Positions 7,557-16,000 of a stretch of DNA of 29,823 nucleotides are shown here, piece by piece (the first letter of the stretch is position 1; every line of letters begins with the position of its first letter). This DNA comes from Phycisphaerae bacterium (GTDB lineage: Bacteria; Planctomycetota; Phycisphaerae; UBA1845; UTPLA1), in the NCBI GenBank assembly GCA_016935885.1, contig JAFGQA010000409.1, positions 1 to 29,823 on the forward strand, given 5' to 3'. The position numbers and the translations under genes were made by a program. A model generated the notes under the pieces. That model did no database searches. It was not told where the DNA came from and saw nothing but the letters and a program-made list of their open reading frames with translations.

Positions 7557-7657
7557 ATGCCCCCGCCGTACCGCAGGCACACCCCTGGGGTTGCTTCCAC
7601 ACCCCAACTTGTGATGCCCCGACCTGAATCGCGGCACGGCGTGGGGCATTTCTTTTT
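7557..7657 (+). ncRNA. Candidate structured small RNA or attenuator, about 100 nt
   Basis: The predicted transcript starts where a 13-bp closing stem begins: ATGCCCC then CGCCGT at 7557-7569 pairs with ACGGCG and GGGGCAT at 7636-7649, with one bulged T at 7642. A T-rich run (7649-7657) follows immediately, so 5' and 3' ends are paired in a rod. A second ATGCCCC at 7614-7620 can compete for the same 3' strand, giving a possible two-state switch. An apical TGGGG...CCCCA hairpin is also possible. I looked for signal recognition particle RNA signatures (GGAA loop, AGCAG) and did not find them on this strand. It could be a stand-alone RNA or a leader for the gene starting at 7992. It matches no RNA family that I recognise. 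Confidence 0.5.
7614..7657 (+). terminator. Intrinsic terminator of the orphan transcript
   Basis: The arms ATGCCCC (7614-7620) and GGGGCAT (7643-7649) are followed by TTTCTTTTT. The loop is long (22 nt). The alternative 13-bp stem using 7557-7569 would end at the same T-run. Confidence 0.55.
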
Positions 7658-7699
7658 GCTCAAGCTGACCGGCTTGCGAAGAACTCGCCGGCCTTCTTT

Positions 7700-7860
7700 C
7701 ACGCACGCGGGTCCGTGACGCTTCCGGCGGCATTCGATCTTGGGTGCCCTGGGCGGCTTGTCCACCCGTGCGGTCTCTCTGGCGGACGCATGGGGCATCC
7801 ACACTGGCAGGCAAGCTGCCAGTGGCACCCGCCTAAACTGTCACGGACCACACGCACGCG
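7700..7860 (+). mobile_element. Family A miniature element with a flanking 10-bp duplication
   Basis: The left terminus GGTCCGTGAC (7710-7719) and right terminus GTCACGGACC (7840-7849) are exact inverted repeats. The ten bases CACGCACGCG occur directly outside both ends (7700-7709 and 7851-7860, with one extra A on the right), as expected for a target-site duplication. The interior follows the family pattern: CTTCCGGCGGCATTCGAT, GGGTGCC, a GGCGGCTTGTCC hairpin, GGTCTCTC, and a CACTGGCAG...CTGCCAGTG hairpin. It is non-coding and would need a transposase supplied in trans. The element call rests on this one clean duplication plus the multiple copies. Confidence 0.6.
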
Positions 7861-7991
7861 AGTCACAGCAAGCGGCTTGACCGGATCGATGCGGTTCATG
7901 TAAGCTTGATCATGCGCGTGAACACGCGTGCCTGCTAGGATGGTTGGGTTTACCTCGCGCAACAATTCGAGTCATGAGAGGAGTTGCACGC

Positions 7992-9083
7992 ATGTACCTC
8001 TGCAACCGGTCGATGATAAATCAGCTATTTTTCTGGCTGGCCGTCGGATGCGTCCTGTCGTTCCATGCCGTCGATCTTTTGGCCCAGGATGCCATCATCA
8101 TCGACCACAACGACACCGATATCACCGCCCTCTCCGAAGCGGCGATCAGCAATGCCAAGGCCAGGCTCCATATCGGCTACGGGCATACCTCGCACGGCAG
8201 CCAGCTCACAGATGGGATGACAGGATTGATCGGCTTCGCGAACGGCGGCGGGCTGGGTCTTTCGTTTCCCACGGATTTCTTCGCATGGAACAACGGCGGA
8301 AGCGGGGGCGCCCTCGATTTGGAAGAAGGCGACGGCTATGGCTCCGGCTGGCTGGATCACGACTGCGGCTACTACCCGAACTGGGTGAACGAAACGAGAG
8401 ACTATCTCGACGATCCCAGCCACTCCGATGTGAACGTCATTATCTGGTCCTGGTGCGGACAGGTGGGCGGCAAGTACGCGGCTGGCGTACTCGATGATGA
8501 ATACCTGATCCCCATGGCCCAGTTGGAGGTAGACTACTCGGATGTCACATTTGTCTACATGACCGGCCACGTGGATCATTGGGATGACGGCGACAACAAG
8601 GCCGCGAACCAGATGATCCGCGATTTCTGCATCACCAACGGCAAGGTGCTGTACGATTTCGCGGACATAGAGAGCTACGATCCGGACGGCACGTACTTTG
8701 AATTTCCGCACGACAACTGCGACTACTACGAATCCGAGAGCGGGCCGCTTTTGGGCAACTGGGCCACCGAGTGGCAGAACACCCATATGGAGGACGTTGA
8801 CTGGTATTCGTGCACGTGTGCCCACAGCGTGGCTTTGAACTGCAACCGCAAGGCTTATGCCGCTTGGGCCCTGTGGGTCGCGATTGCCGTCATCCCGGGT
8901 GACATGGATTGCAGCGGTGAGGTGGACATCACGAATGACCTGCCCCTCTTCATCGAGGCCCTCTTGGATCCAACGGGCTACGTACCGCCCCCCGATTGCA
9001 CCATCGAGCCAGCAGATGTGAACGGGGACGGCGACATCAACGGAGAGGACATCGACGGGTTTGTGGACGTGCTGATTGACTAG
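7992..9083 (+). CDS. Secreted protein with dockerin-like C-terminal repeats; possible SGNH-type hydrolase
   Basis: A 363-residue exported protein. The start at 7992 is supported by GAGAGGAG 8 nt upstream. A signal peptide (LFFWLAVGCVLSFHAVDLLAQ) precedes the mature N-terminus. The body (about residues 40-300) is rich in Asp, Trp and Tyr. It contains motifs such as IGYGHTSHGSQL, VIIWSWCGQVGG, TFVYMTGHVDHWDDG and VLYDFADIESYDPDG. The DFADIE and GH..H features recall secreted SGNH-like hydrolases, but I cannot fix catalytic residues, so the activity is unassigned. The C-terminus (about 310-363) has two Ca-binding EF-hand-like dockerin repeats, GDMDCSGEVDITND and ADVNGDGDINGED. Planctomycete genomes often carry such tails without a cellulosome, presumably for surface attachment. 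It follows a structured leader region and a family A element. Confidence 0.8.
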   Translation: MYLCNRSMINQLFFWLAVGCVLSFHAVDLLAQDAIIIDHNDTDITALSEAAISNAKARLHIGYGHTSHGSQLTDGMTGLIGFANGGGLGLSFPTDFFAWNNGGSGGALDLEEGDGYGSGWLDHDCGYYPNWVNETRDYLDDPSHSDVNVIIWSWCGQVGGKYAAGVLDDEYLIPMAQLEVDYSDVTFVYMTGHVDHWDDGDNKAANQMIRDFCITNGKVLYDFADIESYDPDGTYFEFPHDNCDYYESESGPLLGNWATEWQNTHMEDVDWYSCTCAHSVALNCNRKAYAAWALWVAIAVIPGDMDCSGEVDITNDLPLFIEALLDPTGYVPPPDCTIEPADVNGDGDINGEDIDGFVDVLID

Positions 9084-9213
9084 CCGCGGCCACCCTCGGA
9101 ATCCCTCGGCGCTGCGCCTCCGCGGCGCGGCCTCGGACAAGGTCGCACGTGGGCGGGCAGGCAAACCTGAACCGTCGGCGAAAGACGTCGGGAGCCGCGA
9201 AGAGACAACGTAA

Positions 9214-9275
9214 ACCCTTGACAAAGGCCTGCTCTTGTCAAGGGTAAACGGTTGACGCGCCTGCCCGCGGGCAGG
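9214..9275. repeat. Two palindromes in the 9084-9419 gap
   Basis: ACCCTTGACAA (9214-9224) and TTGTCAAGGGT (9235-9245) form an 11-bp stem with a 10-nt loop. CCTGCCCGCGGGCAGG (9260-9275) is a perfect palindrome. No T-run follows. They could end the upstream dockerin-tailed gene's transcript or serve as an operator for the next gene. The rest of the gap shows nothing I can support. Confidence 0.5.
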
Positions 9276-9419
9276 TCCGCCAAACGGCAAGCCAGGAGGC
9301 CAGCCAAGTGGCACAATCGGTCATGTTGTTTTCTCGCGACGTCTTGGCCGGCGGTTGCACGCCACAACGCCGTCGACGCAGGGCCGTTTCATTCTCGCAC
9401 AACAACCGGAGACTGAATC

Positions 9420-10307
9420 ATGCAGATACGTCGATGGGTCAAGCGCTGTATCTCAATGACCTCGCTGCTCGCCGCGGTGACGAGTTGCCAGGGCCCTCCT
9501 CTGATCATCTCGCCTACCACGCTGCCCCATGTCATCGTGGGTAACACGTACCGCCGGACGCTCACCGCCGATAGCGAGAACGCCGTGGTCTGGCGCATCT
9601 CCGCCGGGAGTCTTCCGCCAGGGCTGAGCCTCAACCAGGAGACTGGCGTCATCACCGGCACGTTTACGCGGGACGGTGCGTTCACGTTCACCGTCACCGT
9701 CGAGGAATCCGGCCTGTTTCTCCGCGTAGGCGTGCAGTCGCTGACGTTGACCGTCATACCCAAACTGACCCTTGATGCCTCGCTCGAAAGCGCCCGACAG
9801 AACGAGGCCTACAGCCATCAGTTCGAGCCTGAGGGCGGGGTACAGCCGTACGCGTTCGAGTTGGAAGGACACGGCGCCGGCATGACGTTCGACGGGGCGA
9901 CCGGCACCCTGTCCGGCACGCCGAGTGTTCCCGATCCGGGGCGCACGCTCCAGGTCACCGTGTCGGACAGCGGCGATCCGCAACAGACGATTACCGAGCA
10001 GACCACCTTCGTGGTCAAGCCTCCACCCGTGCACATCACGACCACCGCCCTGCCAAACGGTCAGGAGGGCGTGGCGTATTCGCAACAGGTGCAGGCTGCG
10101 GACGGCTTCACGCCCTACGAATGGTCGATCACGAACGGCGTCCTGCCAGACGGCCTGGACCTGCCCGACGACCAGCAGACGGGCCTTATCTCCGGAACGC
10201 CGCCGGCGGGGTCGGCCGGGAACTGGACGTTCACGATCACCGTCACCGACGGCGATATACCGCCAACAACGGACTCGAAGGAACTCACAATTGTAATTGC
10301 TGAATAG
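9420..10307 (+). CDS. Lipoprotein with three putative-Ig (He_PIG-type) domains
   Basis: A 295-residue protein starting at the ATG at 9420 with GGAG about 9 nt upstream. It has a lipoprotein signal peptide with lipobox VTSC (Cys23), so it should be lipid-anchored outside the cytoplasm. Three tandem immunoglobulin-like domains of the He_PIG kind follow. Each shows the signature of a short PxG.xYs/YR strand, then LPPGLSLNQETGVITGTFT, then a TFTVTV-type strand. The copies are at about 30-115 (GSLPPGLSLNQETGVITG), 117-200 (GAGMTFDGATGTLSGTPS) and 205-293 (GVLPDGLDLPDDQQTGLISG). Such domains typically mediate adhesion or act as spacers in surface proteins. No enzymatic domain is visible. The next gene, another probable lipoprotein, follows after about 100 bp. 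Confidence 0.85.
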   Translation: MQIRRWVKRCISMTSLLAAVTSCQGPPLIISPTTLPHVIVGNTYRRTLTADSENAVVWRISAGSLPPGLSLNQETGVITGTFTRDGAFTFTVTVEESGLFLRVGVQSLTLTVIPKLTLDASLESARQNEAYSHQFEPEGGVQPYAFELEGHGAGMTFDGATGTLSGTPSVPDPGRTLQVTVSDSGDPQQTITEQTTFVVKPPPVHITTTALPNGQEGVAYSQQVQAADGFTPYEWSITNGVLPDGLDLPDDQQTGLISGTPPAGSAGNWTFTITVTDGDIPPTTDSKELTIVIAE

Positions 10308-10409
10308 CCGGGGACGATCAAGGTCATGCAGGTTTTCGCCCGCCGACGCGATCGCGGGCCCCGGCAGAGCCCGTATAATCTTGGCTGCCTCGCTTAGGAG
10401 ACCACGGCG

Positions 10410-11099
10410 ATGAGGAAACAACTCGGCATGCTCTGCCTCGTTCCGGCGCTCTGTTCGGCGATGACCTGCGACATCACGGGGGAAATCCGCTTCGTCGAGA
10501 CAGAAACCCTGGACAATGCGGATGCAGCCATCACCATCACCCAGGCGGCTGGCGCTCCCCAGGCGACGGTCGAGGCCACCATCACGCTCGATGCCTGGAC
10601 ATACGTTCAATTGAAAGACACCCAGGTGGTGGAGGTCAATGGCGAAGCGCTGAGCCGAACGGCCTCCACAGGTCTCTACCGGGCCACCATCGACGCCGCG
10701 GAGACATACACCATCACAGTCAGGGAGCCGACGCGTGGCGTTCAGGACACGGTGATCTCCTCGCCCGATTTCAACATCACTTCTCCACAGGCCGGCGGGA
10801 CCGCCTCGCTCTCGGGATTCACGATCACCTGGTCGAACGCCAACGCCAATCTCCAGGCCGAGGCCCTGCTCGAGCAGACCTTGTTGGGCAGGCCCCTGTC
10901 GCTGGCCCTGGGACCTGTACCGGACGCCGGCAGCCTGGCCGTCGGAGCGCCAGACATGGCGAGCGCCGGCTTCGGACAAGGCGCTGACCTGACCATCGCT
11001 GTCACGAGGATCAGCGAGTTGGGTAGCATCAGCGGCTTCAGGAACGGGACCCTGCAAGCACAGCGCTGCGAATCCAACGCCGTTCAGCCGGCGGCATAG
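10410..11099 (+). CDS. Small exported protein, probable lipoprotein, unknown function
   Basis: A 229-residue protein starting at 10410, preceded by AGGAG at a good distance. A TATAAT (10374-10379) lies 30 bp upstream, without a recognisable -35. The N-terminus (MRKQLGMLCLVPALCSAMTC) is a short signal peptide; Cys20 could be lipidated, although the lipobox is imperfect. The mature part is Thr-rich and beta-predicted (TITQAAGAPQATVEATITLD, YTITVREPTRG), with a hydrophobic Ala/Leu-rich second half. I do not recognise a domain family. It sits between an Ig-domain lipoprotein and a membrane sulfatase-family enzyme, so a cell-envelope role is plausible. Confidence 0.7.
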   Translation: MRKQLGMLCLVPALCSAMTCDITGEIRFVETETLDNADAAITITQAAGAPQATVEATITLDAWTYVQLKDTQVVEVNGEALSRTASTGLYRATIDAAETYTITVREPTRGVQDTVISSPDFNITSPQAGGTASLSGFTITWSNANANLQAEALLEQTLLGRPLSLALGPVPDAGSLAVGAPDMASAGFGQGADLTIAVTRISELGSISGFRNGTLQAQRCESNAVQPAA

Positions 11100-11151
11100 G
11101 CGTGGAATGCGGGGAACGCTGCTCCTTCCGGAAATGAGTGACTGACACGAT

Positions 11152-12639
11152 ATGGATTCCAGTGCACCGAACAACAAGACGACCTGGTTGAGACGCAGGT
11201 GGTCGGTCACCGTTGTTGTTGTTATTGCGGCAGCCCATGCCGGCATGTTTGGCCTTTACTGGTACGTAGCGCACCCAACATACGATGGCCCGGTGCGGCA
11301 CGTCATTTTCGTGTCCATGGACACGACGCGCCGGGATCACTTCGGGTGTTATGGCAACCAGTGGATCCGCACGCCGCGGATCGATGCCTTGGCTGCCGAG
11401 TCCATTGTGTTCACCGATTACATGACCGTCGTCCCGACCACGCTCGCCTCGCACACGTCGCTGTTCACGGGCAAATACCCGCATACCCACGGGACGCCGC
11501 GCAACGGGTTCACCGTGAACCAGGAGAACGTGATGTTGCCCGAAGTGCTGAAGCGGGCGGGATTCCACAACATCGGGTTCATTGCCTCTTTTGCGCTCGA
11601 CAGCCGCTTCGGTTTTTCACAGGGTTTTGACCACTACGATGAAACGTTCGACAGACTGGTCACTCGGCCGGACGATTTGGAATACCAGGACCAGCGGTCT
11701 GCGCAGAGCGTCACGGACACCGTGATTCGGTACCTCGATCAGACGGGTATTCCCGCCGACCTGTTTCTGTTTGTCCATTACTTCGACCCCCACACGTACT
11801 ATGCGCCGCCGGCGCCGTACGACACGCTCTATCAACGGCCCGAGGCGATGTCGGCAGCGCCTCCGGACCTGACCGCCGCCCGCGACGAATTGGCCCGGAC
11901 AGAGGGCAAGGCCACTCCGGCCGCCGAGACGCTGGCCGCTCGCTATGCTGGCGAGGTCTCCTACATGGACGAACACATCGGGCGGCTGCTGGATTACCTG
12001 GAGGCGCGGGGGATCCTCGATGAGTCAATCCTGATCGTCACGAGCGACCACGGGGAGAACTTCTGGGAGCACCCCTCCTACTTCAATCATGGATTGACCA
12101 CGTATCAGACCACGATGAGTGCCGTTTGCATGATTCGGATGCCGGGAGGCGTTCAGGGCGGCACGAGAGTGGATGAAGCCGCCGCCAGCATCGATGTCCT
12201 CCCGACGGTGTTGAAGCACCTTGGCCTCCCCGTTCCCGCAGGCGTCGAGGGCAAAGCACTTGATCTCACCGGCACCGGCGTCGCGAGCACGCCGCGCGTT
12301 CGCTTCGGGCAGGCAACGAAACTGTGGGATGGGAACACAGTACGAGACACGCGCAGTCGCTCTCTCCTCGAGGCGCGTTGTGCCGTCCAAGGCGACCTGA
12401 AGTACATCCAAACACCCTACGTACACACCGAGGAGCTGTACGACTTGTCCGTTGACCCGCATGAGCGGAACAACTTGTTGATCGCACCCACGTCCGAGAA
12501 CGCCGCCCGGGCAGCGGAACTCAGGGAGCGGCTCGATGAATGGGTTCAGTCGGCAGACCCGCTCCCGAGTCAGTTCGATCGCAGTCAACTCGATGACACG
12601 ATCCGGCGGCTGCGTTCACTCGGATACGCCGGTCCCTGA
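11152..12639 (+). CDS. Membrane-anchored sulfatase-superfamily hydrolase lacking the formylglycine motif
   Basis: A 495-residue alkaline phosphatase/sulfatase superfamily enzyme. An N-terminal membrane anchor spans residues 17-39 (SVTVVVVIAAAHAGMFGLY), with the catalytic domain outside. Metal-site motifs are present: VIFVSMDTTRRDHFGCYG near residue 52, FVHYFDPH, and TSDHGE (Asp299-His300). The sulfatase motif C/S-x-P-x-R aligns with TLASH at 97-101, followed by TSLFTGKYPHTHG. Thr97 therefore stands where formylglycine is made from Cys or Ser in true sulfatases. Related proteins with a Thr or Ser nucleophile include phosphodiesterase and phosphoglycerol-transferase-like members, so sulfatase activity should not be assumed. 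The C-terminus has the usual ELYDLSVDPHERNNL segment. The superfamily call is strong; the substrate is unknown. Confidence 0.88.
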   Translation: MDSSAPNNKTTWLRRRWSVTVVVVIAAAHAGMFGLYWYVAHPTYDGPVRHVIFVSMDTTRRDHFGCYGNQWIRTPRIDALAAESIVFTDYMTVVPTTLASHTSLFTGKYPHTHGTPRNGFTVNQENVMLPEVLKRAGFHNIGFIASFALDSRFGFSQGFDHYDETFDRLVTRPDDLEYQDQRSAQSVTDTVIRYLDQTGIPADLFLFVHYFDPHTYYAPPAPYDTLYQRPEAMSAAPPDLTAARDELARTEGKATPAAETLAARYAGEVSYMDEHIGRLLDYLEARGILDESILIVTSDHGENFWEHPSYFNHGLTTYQTTMSAVCMIRMPGGVQGGTRVDEAAASIDVLPTVLKHLGLPVPAGVEGKALDLTGTGVASTPRVRFGQATKLWDGNTVRDTRSRSLLEARCAVQGDLKYIQTPYVHTEELYDLSVDPHERNNLLIAPTSENAARAAELRERLDEWVQSADPLPSQFDRSQLDDTIRRLRSLGYAGP

Positions 12640-12703
12640 TAGCGTGGAAGGGGTCCGCAACGCATTCGGCGGGCGTGTTGAAGGAAAGGGGCCACGGGGC
12701 AAG

Positions 12704-12780
12704 CACACTGGCAGGCAAGCTGCCAGCGTGTGTGTCCCATGTGCCCACCAGAGGGACCGCATGGGTGGACAAACCGCCGT
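12704..12780 (-). repeat. Family A element, divergent copy
   Basis: Contains the hairpin CACACTGGCAG...CTGCCAGCGTGTG (12704-12732), the spacer CCCACCAGAGGGACCGCATG, and GGTGGACAAACCGCC, matching the reverse orientation of the family. The terminal inverted repeats are not recognisable. Confidence 0.6.
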
Positions 12781-12801
12781 ACGTGTTAAGCGGGGTGGCA
12801 T

Positions 12802-12911
12802 GGGTAAGCGGAGCCGCCAGCGGCGGCGGAGCTTACCCGTGGGCATCCGTTCGAGCCTGTTCTCACGGGTAATGAACGACCCGCCCCTCGGGGGCGGATC
12901 GTTCGTTACCC
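12802..12911. repeat. Two long hairpins with GGGTAA/TTACCC ends between convergent genes
   Basis: At 12802-12838 the arms GGGTAAGC/GCTTACCC enclose a GCCGCC/GGCGGC core. At 12867-12911 the arms GGGTAATGAACGA and TCGTTCGTTACCC enclose a GCCCC/GGGGC core. They share the same hexamer ends. They sit between the convergent sulfatase-family and tricorn genes, so they could act as a bidirectional transcript end, although no T-run is present. Confidence 0.6.
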
Positions 12912-13009
12912 ATTCCACGCCGACGCATGCCACGCCGTTCGAACGCTAAACACGTACGAGCCGCCCGTGTTCACTGGCGGGCGGGCCGCCGGTGACCGCC
13001 GCAGACCCA

Positions 13010-16000
13010 TCACGGACTGCGTATCGCCTCTGCGTTCTTGGATCGATCGATGTACGCCGGCGTATCGGGCAGCGTCATCGGCTCATTCGCGATCTTGTCA
13101 AGGACGTAGGCAACTCCAGCCTCCAACTGTGCGTCCTTGCCCTTGACCACGTCACCCGGCATGTTCTGCACCTCGATGTCCGGATCAACGCCGTGCCCCT
13201 CGATCAGCCAGTTGCGATTCAGGTCGAACGGAGCAAACTGCGGCGGTGTCGTCGTTCCGCCATCCACGAGGTGCTGATGCGTCTCGAAGCCGACCGCTCC
13301 GCCCCACGTCCTCATGCCGACTAGCTTGGCGAGGCCTTTGATCCTCATCGCCTCGGAGAAGTACTCGCCGCACGAGCCCGTATCCTCGTTCATCAAGACC
13401 ACGATGTGGCCGTAGAAGGCCCGCTCGGGGTCTCGGATGGTCTTGCCCTCGCGCGGCTGCGTGATCGCCCACAGCTTGCGCTCGATCCGGTCGATGATCA
13501 TGTCGCCGGTGAACCCCCCGCCGTTGTACCGAACGTCGACGACCATGCCCTGCTTCGTGTGGTCGGCGTACCAGGTCTTGGCGAACTCGATCAGCCCGCC
13601 TTGGCCCATATCGGGAATGTGCACGTAGCCAACCCGCCCATCCGTCGCCTTGTCCACCGCGGCCCGGTTGTTCTCGACCCACTCGCGATAGCGTATCGCG
13701 TTCTCGCTGTCGATCGTGCGAGCCCGCCAGGTCTTGGCACCTTCGGCCGATGGCTCGCTGTTGTACGTTAACGCCAACACGCGGCCGCGTTTGTTCTCCA
13801 GGAGTTTGTACACGTTGTCCGCGGCCGTGATCTCCTCACCGTCAATCGCAAGCAGGTAGTCGCCCTCTTTTATCGGGCAATCCGGCGCCCAAAGCGGCGA
13901 GCGCTCGGCGGGGTCCCAATTCGTCCCCGGAATGATATGGGCGATGCGATGGAACCCGGCACCGGCCGGCGTATCGAACTCCACTCCGAGCAGGGCGCTC
14001 GAGACGTGCTTGGCCTCGCTCTCGACGTCGCCGCCCCAGACATACGTGTGCCCGGAGTTCAACTCGCCGATCATCTCGCCGATCAGGTAATTCAGATCGC
14101 TGCGATTCCCACAGAATGGGACGAACTTGCGGTACTTCTCGCCAATCGCCTCCCAATCCACGCCGTGCATCCGGGAATCGTAGAACCAATCCCGCTGCAC
14201 GCGCCAGGCCTCGTTGTAGATCTGCTGGAATTCCGCTTCCCTGTCGATCTTGATCTTCACGGCGTCGAGATTCACCCCCCCGTCGCCGACCTTGGCCTCC
14301 TTGCCTGCATCGACCACGCCATACTTGCCGCCGCTGCGATACGCGAGCTTCTTGCCGTCGGCCGACAGGTGGTAGTTGTTGATCCCCGGCAGCAACTTCT
14401 TCGGCTTTCGCTTCTCGGGGTCCTTCTCGTCGATCTCGTAGTAGTACAGATCGACCTTGTCGCCCGTATCGTCGTTGATGTTCTGGTACTTCGAGAACTC
14501 GTGCTCGTCCTTCTTCAAGTAAAGGAAACCCTTCTCCGTCGCCTCCAGCCGGAAGTAATTCCCTGCGGGCACGCCCTCGACAAAGAACGTCCGCCGCTCG
14601 AAATCGCCAACGTCGATGCTCGGCTGTTCGATGCCCTTTTCGTCCTCGTCCGCCTTCTCCTCGGCCGGTTCCGCCTTGTCTTCCTCGTCGCCGGACTCTC
14701 CCTCTTCGTCTTGACGTTTCGATGTTTCGCCGTTCTCCTCCTCAGTCTTGACCTCCTCCTCAGAATCCTCCGGCGCGAACGGTTCCGGCTCGCCCTCCTT
14801 CAGGACCACGACGTAGGGCCTGCACATGTCCAGAAAGACATGATTCTGATCTACGAATCCCATCGTCGGGGAAAACGTGCGATTGGACAGGAAGTAAAGA
14901 TACCGGCCGCCGGGATCGAAGGACGGGCTGAAATCCGTCGTCCTGTCGCTCGTGACGCGATGTGTCTCCTTGTCCTTCACGCAGTACAGGAAGATCGACT
15001 CGTTCAGGTTCTCCACCATCTTAGTGTAGGCGATCCACTGGCTGTCCGGCGACCAGGCGTAGTCCTGAATGCCCCATCGCTCCCAGCCATCGTCATACTC
15101 CCCCTGGCCGATGACCGTGATCCCACCAGTCTCGGCATCCACCAGATTCAATCGCATGAACTTGTCCGAGAACACCAGCCACTTGCTATCCGGCGACCAC
15201 ACCAACCGCCATCGCCAGCCCTTGCCTCCCTCGGTCAACCGCCGCCACGGCTGCTCGCCCTTCTGATCAACCAGGTAGACCTCCTCCTCACCCGTCTTGT
15301 CCGATATGAAGGCCACCCACCGGCCGTCCGGCGACCACGCCGCGTTCTTCTCCCGCGTATCCGAGGTCCGGGTCATGTTGATCGGTTCGCCTTTCTTGAC
15401 CGGCAGGTTCACGATCTCGCCGCGCGTCTCCAGGAGCATTCGTGTGCCACTTGGGGACAGCCCGAACACGCCGGTGTTGGCGGTCACGCTCACGTACTCC
15501 GGTCGCATCTTGACCAGGTCGCTCGGGATGTTGACCTCGATCTTCCGCGTCTCGCCGCTGCCCAGGTCAAGCACGTGCAGCGACTCGGCGTATTGATAGA
15601 CGATCTGTCCCGGTCCCAACGACGGGTACTTCACGTCATAATCGCGATAATCCGTCAGCGCGGTGACTTCTTTGCTCTTCAAGTCGTACTTGTAGATGTT
15701 CAGCGTGCCGAACTTCCGGTCGGAGTTGAAGTAGATCGCGTCGCCCGACCACATCGGGAAGTTGTCAGACCCCGGCCAATCGGTGATCCTGTGGAAATCA
15801 CCCTTTTCGAGGCTGCCAAGCCAGATGTCCTGCGCCGTGCCGCCCTTATGACGCTTCCATGTCCGCGACTCCCTACTCATGCGGTTGTAGGCAATCGACT
15901 TCGCGTCCGGAGACAAAGCCGTCAAACCGGCCCGATCAACCGGCAGCCGTTCCGGCATCCCTCCGTCAATCGATACCCGATAGATCTGTTCACCACGCCC

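Noticed and set aside
7557..7657. Small signal recognition particle RNA
   Set aside because: The length and the paired ends fit, but the conserved GGAA apical loop and AGCAG internal loop are absent on the transcribed strand.
8025..9314. 429-codon frame opposite the dockerin-tailed gene
   Set aside because: Shadow frame. The plus-strand product has a signal peptide and Ca-binding repeats.
9453..11246. 597-codon frame opposite the two lipoprotein genes
   Set aside because: Arg/Gly-rich composition, no recognisable motif, and it spans two well-supported plus-strand genes.
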